Origin: Cyanodermella asteris
Lineage: Eukaryota > Ascomycota > Lecanoromycetes > Ostropales > Stictidaceae
DNA length: 64,000 nt
Reading direction: 5' to 3'
NCBI GenBank assembly: GCA_900618795.1
Contig: UYJD01000016.1
Coordinates: 637,024 to 701,023, forward strand
Shown here: one piece after another, positions 53,181-64,000 of the stretch
How the letters are laid out: each line of letters begins with the position of its first letter
How positions within the stretch are numbered: position 1 is the first letter of the stretch
Notes under the pieces: generated by a model
Database searches by the model: none
What the model was told of the DNA's origin: nothing
Seen by the model: only the letters and a program-made list of their open reading frames with translations
Position numbers and translations under genes: made by a program

Positions 53181-54344
53181 GGGACAACGAGGTGGAAGTA
53201 ACATGTGGTAAAAGCGAAATATACACGGCCCGCATTTTGGTGTCGATACCGTGTAGCATGAAGGTGATGCTGTGGATGAGAAATTGGGTGTCTGGGAGGG
53301 ACGTTTTTGTATGTGTAGTATTGGGCTCGTATGAAATAAGCTTGAATATGTTCACAGCGTCTTACACAAGGTGCCTCAAGATGCGCTTACTTGACACATA
53401 CGTGAACTGAGGCATGTCTGGCTACGTACATGTTCAGGCACCTGAAGAAAGTACTTCTTCGATGTTCCCCCAGGTACTGCGCCAAACGTTACCATCGGTG
53501 TCTTCACATGTACCCTGCTAGATACGATGTCAAACGCTCAGCCCAGCACCTCTCTCGGTATCTTGCAACGTCGCTCGTCAAGTATTGAAGCCCATACGTA
53601 CCGAAATTCTCAGGAAGGTGTTTGTTCAAATAGACTGGCAAGTGGTCATTACAGGATCGAAGTACGTATATTTCCAAGCACTGCAGAGGTTACTCGTCGA
53701 ACTAAGCAGTCGTCTACTCGATCAGATACCTCATTAGGTGCACGTGTAAGTAATTACACCAGGACCTGGATATGTAGGAAGTGGCGAACTGTCGAGGAAG
53801 ATGCTTCGCGGTGTATGCCAAAATTTACTGTCTTTAGTCCAATCGTGTTAGTCTTCCTTCTTCCCCTGCTTGCTTCAGACGGGGGCAGTCAATTGGGGGG
53901 AGAAGACTTGGTACGAACGAGAAATCACATACGATTGTATGGTGTGTGTTCCTTGTACTGGACAAACGTGAACGAGGTGTGAAACACGGTCCGTATTTTC
54001 GTTTGATCACAATTCAATGGCAACCTATGATAGAGTTGGCTGGCGGACTGGCAGCTTCTGAGAGAACACCGGCTTACATGGAGTAGACGCGCACAGACTA
54101 TCAGTTTTGCCCAGAAGGGCCGCCAGAAACGATTATCTCAATCGATTGCCGCAACGAGCATCCTCTGAAAAGTCAATGATCTTGATTGCTCAATGTGTGC
54201 ACAGAGGCTGGGACCAGCTCTGTCTTGGCATTTCACATGTTTGACGTCAAGCTCAGGGAGTTGCTTGTGACATCACCTCCATGCACGAGGGCCGCAAGCG
54301 AAGCTCCCGCCAAAAGCTTGGAAAGTCAACCGCCAAACCCATGG
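53181..54344. other. Intergenic region
   Basis: This is the 3' flank of aconitase and the promoter of the flavin monooxygenase. A 151-codon frame at 53527-53982 has no motif and uneven composition. No gene is called. Confidence 0.5.
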
Positions 54345-56085
54345 ATGTACGCAAGCCATTCAAGCCATTGCCTTTTCGCATCTCGATCTCCTCGAACTTT
54401 CAGAAGTAACGCTCCGTCGCCTCCTCTAGAAACCTGCAGAACTACTGAGTGCGAGGCGCAATTGACATCGTCGTCGATCCGACGGCAAACAGTGTCTCGC
54501 GACACCAGCCTATGGTCGTACTTCTCCTTCTTCTTGCACAATCCGATCTTGTTCTTTTACAACATCTGGCAAATATGTGTTGATGCGGTACTGGCCCCTG
54601 CGCCGCCGGGGCCGAAGACGAAGTTGGGCAGGCCGAAGATTGCGGTCATCGGAGCGGGAATTACGGGCGTTTCTGCGGCTGCGCACTGTGTTGGACATGG
54701 CTTCGATGTAGCGATTTTCGAAGCTGGGGATAAGAAGAACGTCGGAGGCATCTGGTCGGTAAGTACAAGTCCGGTGGAAGTTGATCAGACTGGATGATTG
54801 GACTAACAGTCTGCAGCGAGTGAACAACACCTCCGGCCTGCAGATTCACTCTCTAATGTATCGCTTCTTTCCCAGCGTCCACTGGAGCCAAGGCTACCCA
54901 GACCGAAACCAGATTGTTTCGCAAGTGACGCAAATGTGGAAGAGATATGGCCTGGACAAGAAAACCCACTTCAACACCAAGGTCGAGAAGGTATATCAAG
55001 ACGACAAGGGTCGATGGGTCATCAACGACCCCTCGCATGGCCGATTCGACGGAGTGCTGCCAGCGATCGGCACGTGTGGCGACCCAAAGATGCCATCAAT
55101 TCACGGTTCCAGCTCCTTCAAGGGGGAGATATATCACAGCTCAGATCTAGACGGACGGACTGCTGAAGGAAAGAATGTTGCCATCATTGGCGGTGGAGCT
55201 TCTGCTGTCGAGGCGCTGGAGTTCGTAACCAATACTGGAGCAAAGCACACCTCGGTTCTGGCACGATCCGACAAATGGATCATTCCGCGGAATGCGATCA
55301 TCGACATACTGTTGGCCCTGAATATCTTCGGACAGGAGACGTTTCTCTCCTGGATACCGGAAGGTCTGCTCAAGATCTTCTTTTACAGGGACCTGGCCGA
55401 CATTGCACCGAGCAACAAGGGCCTCTTCACACAGACGCCGATGGTGAACAGTGAGGTCTTCAATCTCATTCGTGAGGGCAAGGCCGAATGGCTTCGTGGC
55501 GATATCCTCAAGATGACCGAGAACGGCGTCTTGTTCAACCACCGCGCCAAGAACGTGCCCAAGGGGGGCCCAGGTCGTGAGAATGAAATCGAGGTGGATA
55601 TGGTCATCCTGGCAACGGGCTACCAGCGACCGTCCTTGAAGTTCTTACCCAAGGAATGTTTTGCTGACCCGTACTCTCCGCCAGCGTGGTACCTACAGGT
55701 CTTTCCGCCCGAGCACTGGTCTATCTGTGCCAACAACTGCACGTATGTCGATGCTATTGGTACCGTGGGCAACTGGCACATTGGAATATACACCCGCCTT
55801 CTGCTAGTCTTCCTGGTCGACCCTCTTGCTCGGCCCCGCGAATGGTGGGCAAAACGCTGGATTGACATGACAATGTGGATCAAGCAGACGAGTCCGGTAG
55901 GTAGCTTCGACTTCTTCACCTACTTCGAGCTGATTTACTGGTTTGTCTTCTGCATTTTAATCAACCCGTTCCGGTGGAAGTGGGCGTTCTTCGTCTTGTT
56001 CGGAATTGGGGAGGCGTTGCCAATGGGGGTCGTCGAACAGGAAGACCGGCTGAGGAACGGACTTGGCAGACAGAAGGCCTTTTGA
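54345..56085 (+). CDS. Membrane-associated flavin-containing monooxygenase
   Basis: Exon 1 (54345-54758) and exon 2 (54817-56085) flank a 58-bp intron (GTAAGT, CTGCAG) and encode about 560 aa. This FAD/NADPH monooxygenase would oxygenate a soft nucleophile or ketone. The FAD motif is VIGAGITGVSAAAHC, and FEAGDKKNVGGIW follows. The NADPH motif is IIGGGASAVEA. The FMO-identifying region is FKGEIYHSSDL, and ATGYQRP is the second linker motif. A hydrophobic stretch precedes the FAD fold (YFSFFLHNPILFFYNIW). Another lies at the C-terminus (YFELIYWFVFCILINPF, then FFVLFGIG), so the enzyme probably sits on a membrane. The frame is open upstream to 54186, and 54345 is chosen only because family members start shortly before the hydrophobic segment. 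Confidence 0.82.
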
Positions 56086-57644
56086 AGAAGTAACGAAAGG
56101 AGAAAGGCGTTTCTAAGATAGACTTGGGATATAGAAATCGATGGACTGAAGCTGGTCTCGGCTGAGGACAGCACTACCGTCTCAATTGGCAAATTCGTCC
56201 CCAAGCTTCGAGGCAGGATAGCTCAAGGCGGGCTGACAGAAATCTTGACGAATACACTTGGCCACCAACCTCCCTAAGTAGGTCTTTCAACGTCACTAAA
56301 TGGACCCATACCACTACTACTCCTAGTGGCTGAGGGCGTACCTTTGTCACTACCAACTCATACACCTGTAGCGGTGCTTGCAGCAGTAGTAGTCGAAGGA
56401 GGCAGTAAAGTACCCACACAACGACTTCTGTCGTCCCGCCTTGCGTTGAACCTCCTGGATCACCGACGATGCCAATCTCGTTGTTGATCGACATGTGTGA
56501 TCTGCAAGCTAGAGTGAGGTCTGACTTACCGGCAAGTCGTTGAGCCCCTGCCACTCAATCATTCATGCATCCTGGAGCTGGGACCTGAGGTTCTCACCCG
56601 ATGATCTTGATGCCTGTCCATCGACTGTCGATATGCCCAGCTTTTACTCCACCGCATGTTCGACACGCATCGACCGTTGCACTTTTAGCAGCGCCAGGCT
56701 CCGCAACAGGCCAGACAAGCCTATGCCAGCGGAAGGGCACCGGCCCAGCGGCCTTCCGTGCAGATTGAGCTATCGAGCTTCTGGCTAGCTTGGAGGGTAT
56801 TCCAGGAGGCAGATAAGCAGTGAAACAGCAGTTTGATTGTATCGCGAAAACCCGAGCGTGGCCAGAATAGAAGATGGAATGGCAGGGGCTTTCCCTTGCT
56901 CTGCACGTTCGAGCTGTTTTGAAGATGGTCTAGAATTGATGCAGCGCGAGTTCACAGTTCTGCGGGAAGGCTAGACCAAAGGCGGACATGGGCCCTGAGC
57001 ATTGCGCACTTGCGATCTAGACTGGGCGATCACGATGCAAGTCGATGCGCAGAGCTGCGGCGCTGATCCCGGTAGCCGACGGAATCGACTCGCCGGCCGT
57101 CCATCGTATTGCATCGAAACACCGCACCGCTCCGCCCATGTAGATTCGATCCTCCATCGTCTCTGACTGGTCGGCTGCTGCTGTTTCGGCGTCGTTGAAG
57201 CCTCATCCCCAGCCGCCCGCCACAAGGCTGGACCGGAGGATTACTGCTCTATTATCTCTGCACGGTTGTCCAGCGTCGATTTCCGATGAAGCTTGTTCCT
57301 CCTGCTGTCCTGGGAGTCTGACAGTTGTTTGTGCCGCCAATTATAATACATTGTAAGCCTCCCTCTGGCGATCTGGCTGTCAAATTTCAAAGCATCCTCG
57401 TTCACGCCGGATTCCTCGACTCACCCTGACACCTTCTGCACCCCGTTTCTTGTCTCACAAGGTCGTTGAGTGCCAAATACAAGATCAAGGTGTCTAGCAC
57501 AGGCATTGAAGGTGTCAGCAGTCGAACAGAGCCGGGCCAGTCTCTCTAATCCTTGCTATAGCTCTTGTCAGTCGTGTATCCAGTCCCTCCACACCCTGTT
57601 CCGCTTTCACTCTTCCATCCACTCTGGCTGCCCAAGGGGTCCTC
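56086..57644. other. Intergenic region upstream of ALG13
   Basis: No motif-bearing frame is seen in 1.6 kb. The right half is C/T-rich and resembles a promoter and leader. Confidence 0.5.
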
Positions 57645-57947
57645 ATGAGTGGCGGGCAGGGTCACCATGACTACAGCCAGCTGCTCGGCTCCTCCAGAAC
57701 GGAGTTTGAGCACCCCTCTTCGTCTACGGGCAGCTCAGAGTTCACCTCCTCCGCGCCCAGCTCCGCTTGCGCTGCCATGAACGCTACTGTGCACCTGCTG
57801 TCAGTGACCCAAATACTAGATCCGCTGTATGTTCGTTTCTAACATGTCCATATTAGCCAGAGATTCGACTCGCCGTCCATCCAAGAGCCAGGCCGAATTC
57901 AGCCTCCTCCGCCTCCTCCTCCCGCCGCAACTCCCAACCCGGCCTCG
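57645..57947 (+). other. Possible N-terminal extension or leader of ALG13
   Basis: An ATG at 57645 opens 60 codons (MSGGQGHHDYSQ). A GTATGT donor at 57827, a CTAAC branch and a TTAG acceptor ending at 57856 would remove 30 nt. The spliced frame then runs QRFDSPSIQEPG, through a proline run, straight into the ALG13 ATG in phase. Thirty bases is below the usual minimum intron size, so this may be coincidence in a 5' leader. Confidence 0.3.
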
Positions 57948-58716
57948 ATGGCCTCTATAGACTCATCCACGCTAGGGCGACGGAAACTGTGTTTTGTGAC
58001 CGTGGGAGCAACAGCACCGTTCGACAAGTTGATACACGCCGTACAAGAACCACATTTTCTATCTACACTCAAGGATGCAGGTTACACGAATCTGTTACTT
58101 CAGCATGGCCATGGTGGAGATGTCATGCCGACAAAAGAGATAGATGGGATCAGGATATCGAGTTTCGACTTCAGATCAGATGGTATACAACGGGAAATTG
58201 CTGGAGCAAAGGGCGATCTACGAAAAGCAAAGGCGGAACTGAAGTCGAAAAGCGGCTTGAAAGAAGGGCTTGATTTTGGCACCAACTGGGAGAATGCGAC
58301 CTGGGACGAGGGTGTAGTAATCAGCCATGCTGGTATGTATACACGTCCCTGACCACTGCACCCTACAACGACTGACGACGAATCATACAGGCTCCGGATC
58401 GATACTCGATGTCCTCCGGATCTCCGTCCCTCTCATAGTCGTTCCCAACGAAAGTCTCCTCGACAACCATCAGGTCGACTTGGCAAGGGAGCTTCAAAGA
58501 CAAGGATATGTCGTGCATGGCCGAACAGACAGGCTAGGAGAAGCACTCAGGAGTGTGGAGGCTCAGCGGCAGAAACGCAAGCATTGGCCCCCGCCGCAGG
58601 ATCCCAACGACAAAGGTGGTCGGGGCTTGATTGGCATTATGGATGAAGAGATGGGGTATACGTCCCTGAGCGACCTGCAGAGCAACGTCAAGTCTAGCAG
58701 GTTATACTTGGATTAG
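57948..58716 (+). CDS. ALG13: UDP-GlcNAc transferase catalytic subunit Alg13
   Basis: Exons 57948-58332 and 58391-58716 flank a 58-bp intron (GTATGT, ATACAG) and encode 236 aa. Alg13 pairs with membrane-bound Alg14 on the cytosolic face of the ER and adds the second GlcNAc to dolichol-linked oligosaccharide. Family landmarks are LCFVTVGATAPFDKLI at 14-29, LLLQHGHG, VVISHAGSGSILDVLR spanning the intron, and PLIVVPNESLLDNHQVDLAREL. The sugar-nucleotide site contains the HAGSGS loop. The protein is longer than yeast Alg13 (about 200 aa), mainly from a charged insertion at 90-115 common in filamentous fungi. Confidence 0.92.
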
Positions 58717-60431
58717 GCATACGAATCACGGCTTTCCTTTGCTTTTCCAACACTTGCGCGTTGCCTATTGAATATTGACGCCAGGAGGCTTCGTTCGCTG
58801 ATACTGGATGCAACACCGCCTCATGCTCAGCATGCGCCTCATTAAGCTAGCAGACGGAAGGATTCAACGAAATGAAGACGCGAACGCGTCCAAGGCAACG
58901 TAGCCCAGATACGTCAACTCCACAATACTTTCCCCGGCTAATCCATATTTGGTGGCCGATGAGGTCTTGACATATTTCATGGAGTTAATACTAGCCACAA
59001 GGTAACGTTCACATTAGTACAATTACTTTATGCAAGCAATTCCGAGATCTCGGTTGGGCAGCCTGTGGCTCATCTGACCTCTCGAATTACATTTTCAACC
59101 CGAAATTTGCAGCTGCTCAACCCCTGCATGAATCGGGCGGAGACTGACGCAAAAACACACACACCCAAAACTCCCAACGGCGATTATTGACAGCTGACTT
59201 TGCAGACTTGGTTAGTAAGACGGAAGCGGCCAGTGTATACATTATCGCAGACGAGTGAGCATCCACGTCTACCGGCTCTGCGTGCAGCAGGAACCCGGGA
59301 CACAAATGCGGCTGTGAAGCCCTTGCTCACTTGCTTCGCGAAGTCAATTGCATGCGGGCTATTGTCGTGATTTGCCGGTGGGACAGCACATGCTCGACGC
59401 TACAAGTGGATGCCGGGCCCCGGGAACGTGTTTTGACCTCGTCCTTGTCGCTTGCATCCTTCGACAAACCTGAATGGCAAATGCGTCGAAAATTGTAGGC
59501 GAGTCGATCCACTTGCTTATTACTCGTGTATATACAAGTGTTCTTGAGGCGCTGTGGCACGCTGATTGATTGTGTCTGGCTAAATGCAACAGTCCTGTGG
59601 CTACACAGTCGCGCCAAACCATGCCTACCTAAGTACTTGATGATGCGGACCCGGTAGACGCCTCTTTGCTCATCTGTTCAGGGGACGGGCGGAAGCACGG
59701 CGTACGGCCTGCAGCGTGGAGGGAGGGAGTGGATGCCGTAGCGCTTGTGCACAGATGCAAAAAGAGTCGTCGAGATAAGCAGGGAAGTATAATTGCAGGC
59801 GAAGGTAGCAAGAATAGCAATAATAGCAAGACGGTGGACGAGCTACGCCGCATGGAGCGCTAGATGCGGCCTCAACCACGTAGGTAAATAGCTGCTCCGT
59901 CACCGACGGCGCAACCAAGATCAATCTTTCTTCACGTCAGGAGCAGCATCTGTCGTCCGTTTTTACCCAGATACGAGCGTGTCCCCACCAGCAAGTCGCC
60001 CAGCTCGAATTCTTCCTTTCTTGGCTGGCCGTCGCTCGTTCGTTTGCTTGCCGTCACGTCCACTCGTCTTCAGCTCCGGCGAGCCTCTGACTTCATCTGA
60101 TCGCCTACCCGTGGTTATCTCCCTCGTTTTGCCCGCCGCAGCCCCATCCGCCAGCCTTCGACATCCCAATTCGCAGCCTTCTACCAGATCACTCTTCCCC
60201 AGACATCCGTTTTCGAGCTCCAACGGTGCTGCCAGCTTCACCATCGCTACCGACCCTTCTCCCACCAGTGGAGTCGTCGACGCTCCATCCTCAAATTACC
60301 CGTTTCATCGTTTCGAGCACCCTTCGAATCTCAGGCACTCAGCCCCGGACTCACCTGCTACCTCCATGACGACCTTTTAGTCCCTGCGAGTGCTGCACGT
60401 CCGTCCGTGGACTTCTCTCCCTCCAAGGATC
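58717..60431. other. Intergenic region and probable long 5' leader
   Basis: No motif-bearing gene is seen. The right part (59950-60431) is strongly C/T-rich and holds an open frame at 59979-60380 with Ser/Pro-rich translation. It is best read as the leader of the DUF1765 gene. Confidence 0.5.
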
Positions 60432-63400
60432 ATGTCGAATGGCCCCGTCTCGCACTCTCCCAAGCGCTCCGGACGCTCTCGGCTGTCTGAATTCCTGAAA
60501 CCCTCACCTCCCCTCTCGCGGAATCCCTCGCCCGGCAAACCTCCAGTCTATACGAATGGCCACTACAACGGCAGCGCCATCAAGGCTGGCGACGTGTCCG
60601 GTTGGCCCCTGGCGTCGACTCCGGAAGTCGACTCTGATTCACAAAGCCCTCTGGCGTTGAAGAGCAAGGGAAACGAGGTCGAGGTGATTGTTGGCTCGAG
60701 TCCCATGAAACAAAATGGTGCGACACAACCGACAGAACCCGCCAACGATATACCGAAAATGCACCGGCGATTATCGAGAGGCCTGCCTGCTAAACAAGAG
60801 TCCGCAGTACACGCTCGTCCGCTGACGCCCAGAAGTGTGACACCGGCCAAGGAGAACACGGCGATGCGCGACAGCCACAACTATTCTTACCCGACCACCG
60901 GTGGCCTGCAACGATCGGCTAGCGACCTCAATCTTGTGGACAACCGCTCGCGGGCCGACACGACAAATTCTACTGACAGCCATCCGAGCATCAGAAGCGC
61001 GGTATCGGATATTGGAATTGCGAATCTCGCTAATGCAGAGCTTGCAAGACCTCCAGCCGCAGCAGTCATTACAAAAGACACAAAGGTGTCGCGGCGGCAA
61101 TCTATCACGCAGCGACTACGTAGCAGATCGAAACCTCAGCCAATCGACCTGAAGAAAGTTGGAAGTGGTCCTGACCTAGCGCAACTGCCTAAAGCAATGC
61201 TTTCGCCTAGGGAGCAGCTGGCAAACCCCACCGAGAATGTTGCGAGCGTGGGTAAATCGTCGCGGAGGACCACTTGGATTATTGGTTCAAGGTCACCTTC
61301 ACCTAGCAACAGAAAGATCTTGCAGCAGAAGAAATCGAGTTCATCGATACGGTCCAAGTTCCTCGACGACTCGAATGGCCTTCTGAAATCACGGAGCGAG
61401 ACGAATGTGCATCGACCAAAGCTGGATCGCACAGACACTATCGGGAGTAAGAAAAGCAAGCGACCGCTGAGTGCCATCATACACCGTTCTCACTCATTCG
61501 CCGATGGAGGGAAACCCTCGATTAGTCTTCCTAAATCGATGTCCATGGAGCGATTGCCTGTTCACAGTCCCATCGATGAGGTACCGGAAATGCCAAAGAC
61601 TATACCGAGATCTCGTCTGCAGACACCTGGTCCAGACACGCCGAAGAAGAAGGACGAGCTTTACGCGGCGTTCAGGGCTCTCGACGCAGAGCACACAAGG
61701 TTCATTTCTAAATCGTCATCCCTGCGAGTCCAGGTCGTGCGTGCTGGATTGATACCTTTCTTGAAAAACAACGCCGATCACGCTTCCACGAAGCTTTTAC
61801 GTGCGGAGGATTTGGACAGGCGGGTGAACATTCTGAACAAGTGGTGGACCAGCCTACTGGAGATGCTCAATGGTCGCAATGGACATTCGGTCTCACCGAA
61901 CGATCGACCCGCCGTTCTGGACGCTGTTTCTGGAATCATGACACGACCCGAATGGCGACTTTCACTTTCAACCATCTCTAATCGCAATCCCTCAAAGATA
62001 CCCGTTTCGCGATCTGTTTCTTCACTTGAATCCGCTGCATCCGACTTTCTCGCCGAGTCAGTCTTGCATAATGTCCGCAACATCTTCATTCAGAATCTCC
62101 TCTCCCAGATGGCTTTTGTCGTCGAACGCATGTCCGCCAGAACGGTCCCCGCCAGCATTGTGACCTTTTGTGGCAAGGCATGCGCGTATGCCTTTTTCTT
62201 CTGCCCAGGTGTTGCTGAAATCTTGATCCGACTCTGGAACTCGCCCCAAGATGCCATCAAGCGAGCTCTTCGGGAGGCCGGAGCTTTGAACAAAGACTAC
62301 GACCCAGCTTTCGCCGTGGACGTCCTCAGCCAGAACTTTCCTGCTCACCTCCAACCTTTCACTGTCACTTCTCACGCTGTGCTTATGCGCTACCTGCGGA
62401 ACAAGCCCCGAGACAATCTCTCCGCCAGTTCTGCGTATATACCTTGGAATGGACCTTGGGTTGGTCGGTGGTGCGGCCGGGATTCGGATCTCTTTTTCGT
62501 CTTTGTGAAGACTGCTGTGTCACTAATATGCGAGTTGCTGCCGGAGACGACTAGCACAGCCGACTGGATTTCGGTGCCATGCTCGGCGCTCATTCAGGCG
62601 CAGATGATTTGCGTGATGGATGCTACTGTTCACCGCGGAGGCTCTTCTGACCCACTCGAAGGACTGCCTCCGCCCTCCTTTGACGACGTCCTTGGAGCTG
62701 ATGCCGTGGTTCAACCAATTGCCGCACGAGCGCCAAACACGATACGGATCATGGCCGAGAACAGACTCATCATGCTTTTGAGAGAATGCCTGTTCTCCCA
62801 GTCTTTCGCTGTCAAGCCCTACGTCCGCCGAACTTTTGCAGAGGTGTACGCCAATGTTCTGAAAGCGGTCACCCGACGTGTTTCGATTTTTGACTACAAC
62901 GCTTGCTTTACACTCTGTGATTTTCTGGAGGAAGCATTTGCAATGCTAGCTCGATTTTACAAGGACGACGGTGATCCCGGCTCCTGGCTCGACTGGCCGT
63001 TTTGGCTAGACGTTTTTAAAAGAATGGGGGATACGCAAAACACCATGAGCGACGTCCGGCTTTATACCTTCATTTATGGACTTTGGAGTATCTTGACGCA
63101 GAACGAGACCAGGCGGAAAGAAGTTTGTGTCGACTGGCTGCTGACTGAGGAATACTTTGCCCGTCAGTTCAATCACTGGTGTCCAATGGTCCGCGCATAC
63201 TACATGCGATTGCTCTGCTGGAGAGTCGCCCGTGAGGACGGTGAAGCAAGTCAAGTCAGCGTCCTCATCTACCAAACTCTTTTCAAACGGCTGAACACGC
63301 CGTGGGCTTGGTTCTTGGCGCTGCAGGAGTCGGCAAGGGCTGGAAAAGGTCCCATCATTTCCAGCGCCGCTGCCACTCCTGCCCCTGGGAGAAAACTGTT

Positions 63401-64000
63401 GATTGTTCGCAACGACAGTGGCCCAGCTTCTGGAGGTCAGATGTCCTGGGACAGCATGATGGCGGCCGCAGCATCTTCTGGTTCACCTAAGACGTACCAG
63501 CGATATACTTCTCTGGACCACGTGACGCAAGCCGCGAGTCCAACATCAGGAAGCCAGGGAAGGACGCTGAGCCCGAAGAAAAGCTGGCTTCGTAAGATGA
63601 ATCCATTTGTTAGCACGCCTTCGCCTTCGAAACAATCGGCCAGCAACTCGTCTGACACCGAAAGCCCCGCAGCCAAGCCTCAGATCACCCCAGAAACAGG
63701 ATCACCGCAGACTGATTCGAAACGCATGAGCACGATCTCCACGATCTCGACCACCTCTGCCGCCAGCGAAGCCCGCGGTCGGGTAGTCTCACAACAAACA
63801 CCACGAAAACACTTCGCAGCGTCCTTCAAATTCTCTCTCGAATGGGCCGACAAATCGACTCTGATTCCAAAAGACAGGAAACTGCATCCACCACAGCTTC
63901 CTCAATTGTCTCAGCAGCTTGTCGATGCGGCGCTGGCGAATACTGAATCGGAACACGAAGCGGTACTGCCCGCTCAACCACCAAGAAACCAGATGGGGCC
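60432..64000 (+). CDS. DUF1765 (UPF0592) family protein, 3' end outside the window
   Basis: From the start at 60432 (MSNGPVSHSPKRSGRS) the frame stays open for 1189 codons to the window edge. The first 380 residues are Ser/Arg/Pro-rich and disordered. The DUF1765 region (PF08578) follows from about residue 400 (ELYAAFRALDAEHTRFI, LRVQVVRAGLIPFL) to about 960. It is predicted helical with patches such as WWTSLLEMLNGRN, CGKACAYAFFFCPGVAEIL, WVGRWCGRDSDLFFVFVKT and PWAWFLALQES. The end in view is again disordered and basic. S. pombe SPAC7D4.03c belongs to this family, which is described as membrane-associated but has no assigned biochemical role. It is partial only because the window ends. Confidence 0.85.
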   Translation, partial: MSNGPVSHSPKRSGRSRLSEFLKPSPPLSRNPSPGKPPVYTNGHYNGSAIKAGDVSGWPLASTPEVDSDSQSPLALKSKGNEVEVIVGSSPMKQNGATQPTEPANDIPKMHRRLSRGLPAKQESAVHARPLTPRSVTPAKENTAMRDSHNYSYPTTGGLQRSASDLNLVDNRSRADTTNSTDSHPSIRSAVSDIGIANLANAELARPPAAAVITKDTKVSRRQSITQRLRSRSKPQPIDLKKVGSGPDLAQLPKAMLSPREQLANPTENVASVGKSSRRTTWIIGSRSPSPSNRKILQQKKSSSSIRSKFLDDSNGLLKSRSETNVHRPKLDRTDTIGSKKSKRPLSAIIHRSHSFADGGKPSISLPKSMSMERLPVHSPIDEVPEMPKTIPRSRLQTPGPDTPKKKDELYAAFRALDAEHTRFISKSSSLRVQVVRAGLIPFLKNNADHASTKLLRAEDLDRRVNILNKWWTSLLEMLNGRNGHSVSPNDRPAVLDAVSGIMTRPEWRLSLSTISNRNPSKIPVSRSVSSLESAASDFLAESVLHNVRNIFIQNLLSQMAFVVERMSARTVPASIVTFCGKACAYAFFFCPGVAEILIRLWNSPQDAIKRALREAGALNKDYDPAFAVDVLSQNFPAHLQPFTVTSHAVLMRYLRNKPRDNLSASSAYIPWNGPWVGRWCGRDSDLFFVFVKTAVSLICELLPETTSTADWISVPCSALIQAQMICVMDATVHRGGSSDPLEGLPPPSFDDVLGADAVVQPIAARAPNTIRIMAENRLIMLLRECLFSQSFAVKPYVRRTFAEVYANVLKAVTRRVSIFDYNACFTLCDFLEEAFAMLARFYKDDGDPGSWLDWPFWLDVFKRMGDTQNTMSDVRLYTFIYGLWSILTQNETRRKEVCVDWLLTEEYFARQFNHWCPMVRAYYMRLLCWRVAREDGEASQVSVLIYQTLFKRLNTPWAWFLALQESARAGKGPIISSAAATPAPGRKLLIVRNDSGPASGGQMSWDSMMAAAASSGSPKTYQRYTSLDHVTQAASPTSGSQGRTLSPKKSWLRKMNPFVSTPSPSKQSASNSSDTESPAAKPQITPETGSPQTDSKRMSTISTISTTSAASEARGRVVSQQTPRKHFAASFKFSLEWADKSTLIPKDRKLHPPQLPQLSQQLVDAALANTESEHEAVLPAQPPRNQMG

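Noticed and set aside
59979-60380. 133-codon frame before the DUF1765 gene
   Set aside because: It is a Ser/Pro-rich translation of a pyrimidine-rich leader and is not continuous with the gene's frame.
1-64000. LTR elements, capsid- or envelope-bearing elements, CRISPR arrays
   Set aside because: I saw no reverse transcriptase, integrase, capsid-like frame, long direct terminal repeats or regularly spaced repeats.

Overview
The window reads as nuclear DNA of a filamentous ascomycete (Pezizomycotina; a dothideomycete is my guess, not a demonstrated placement). The grounds are many short introns (about 48-113 bp) with GTATGT/GTGAGT donors, CTAAC-like branch sites and YAG acceptors. The gene content agrees: Msb1/Mug8, a CLIP-170 homologue, DASH subunit Duo1, BLI-3, Mog1, Bud20, Alg13, mitochondrial aconitase, a secreted sedolisin, a GH5 glucanase, GMC oxidoreductase, an NB-ARC protein and fungal pogo- and Tc1-type DNA transposons. 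Many coding regions have to be assembled across introns, and I give splice sites where the reading phase closes exactly.

0-27 kb is mostly ordinary, gene-dense euchromatin: a frame-broken rhodopsin-like membrane protein, a secreted GH5 glucanase, Msb1-like polarity protein, CLIP-170-like CAP-Gly protein, a coiled-coil protein, a DMAC1/DUF4536 mitochondrial protein, a stand-alone acyl-adenylating enzyme, two F-box proteins, a small single-pass membrane protein, BLI-3 and Duo1.

27-41 kb is an accessory, decaying compartment. A small metabolic group (SAM methyltransferase, GMC oxidoreductase, MFS transporter) appears damaged in all three genes. Next come a DUF5519 luciferase-like protein and an NB-ARC protein that ends before its GLPL motif and repeat domain. 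A gene-poor stretch follows, then a complete-length but inactive pogo/Fot1-type element with degenerate inverted repeats and a TA target site, an unknown ORF abutting it, and a Tc1/mariner relic.

41-64 kb returns to intact genes: sedolisin, a second SAM methyltransferase, a dimeric alpha/beta-barrel protein, Mog1 (nuclear transport), Bud20 (60S export), mitochondrial aconitase (seven exons with a 15-nt micro-exon and one long intron), a membrane-anchored flavin monooxygenase, Alg13 (N-glycan assembly) and a DUF1765 protein running off the right edge.

No tRNA, rRNA, CRISPR, LTR element or capsid/envelope gene was recognised. The most interesting items are the co-decayed three-gene group, the truncated NLR, the pogo element with its own spliceosomal intron, the two-start BLI-3, and a possible 30-nt intron that would extend Alg13.
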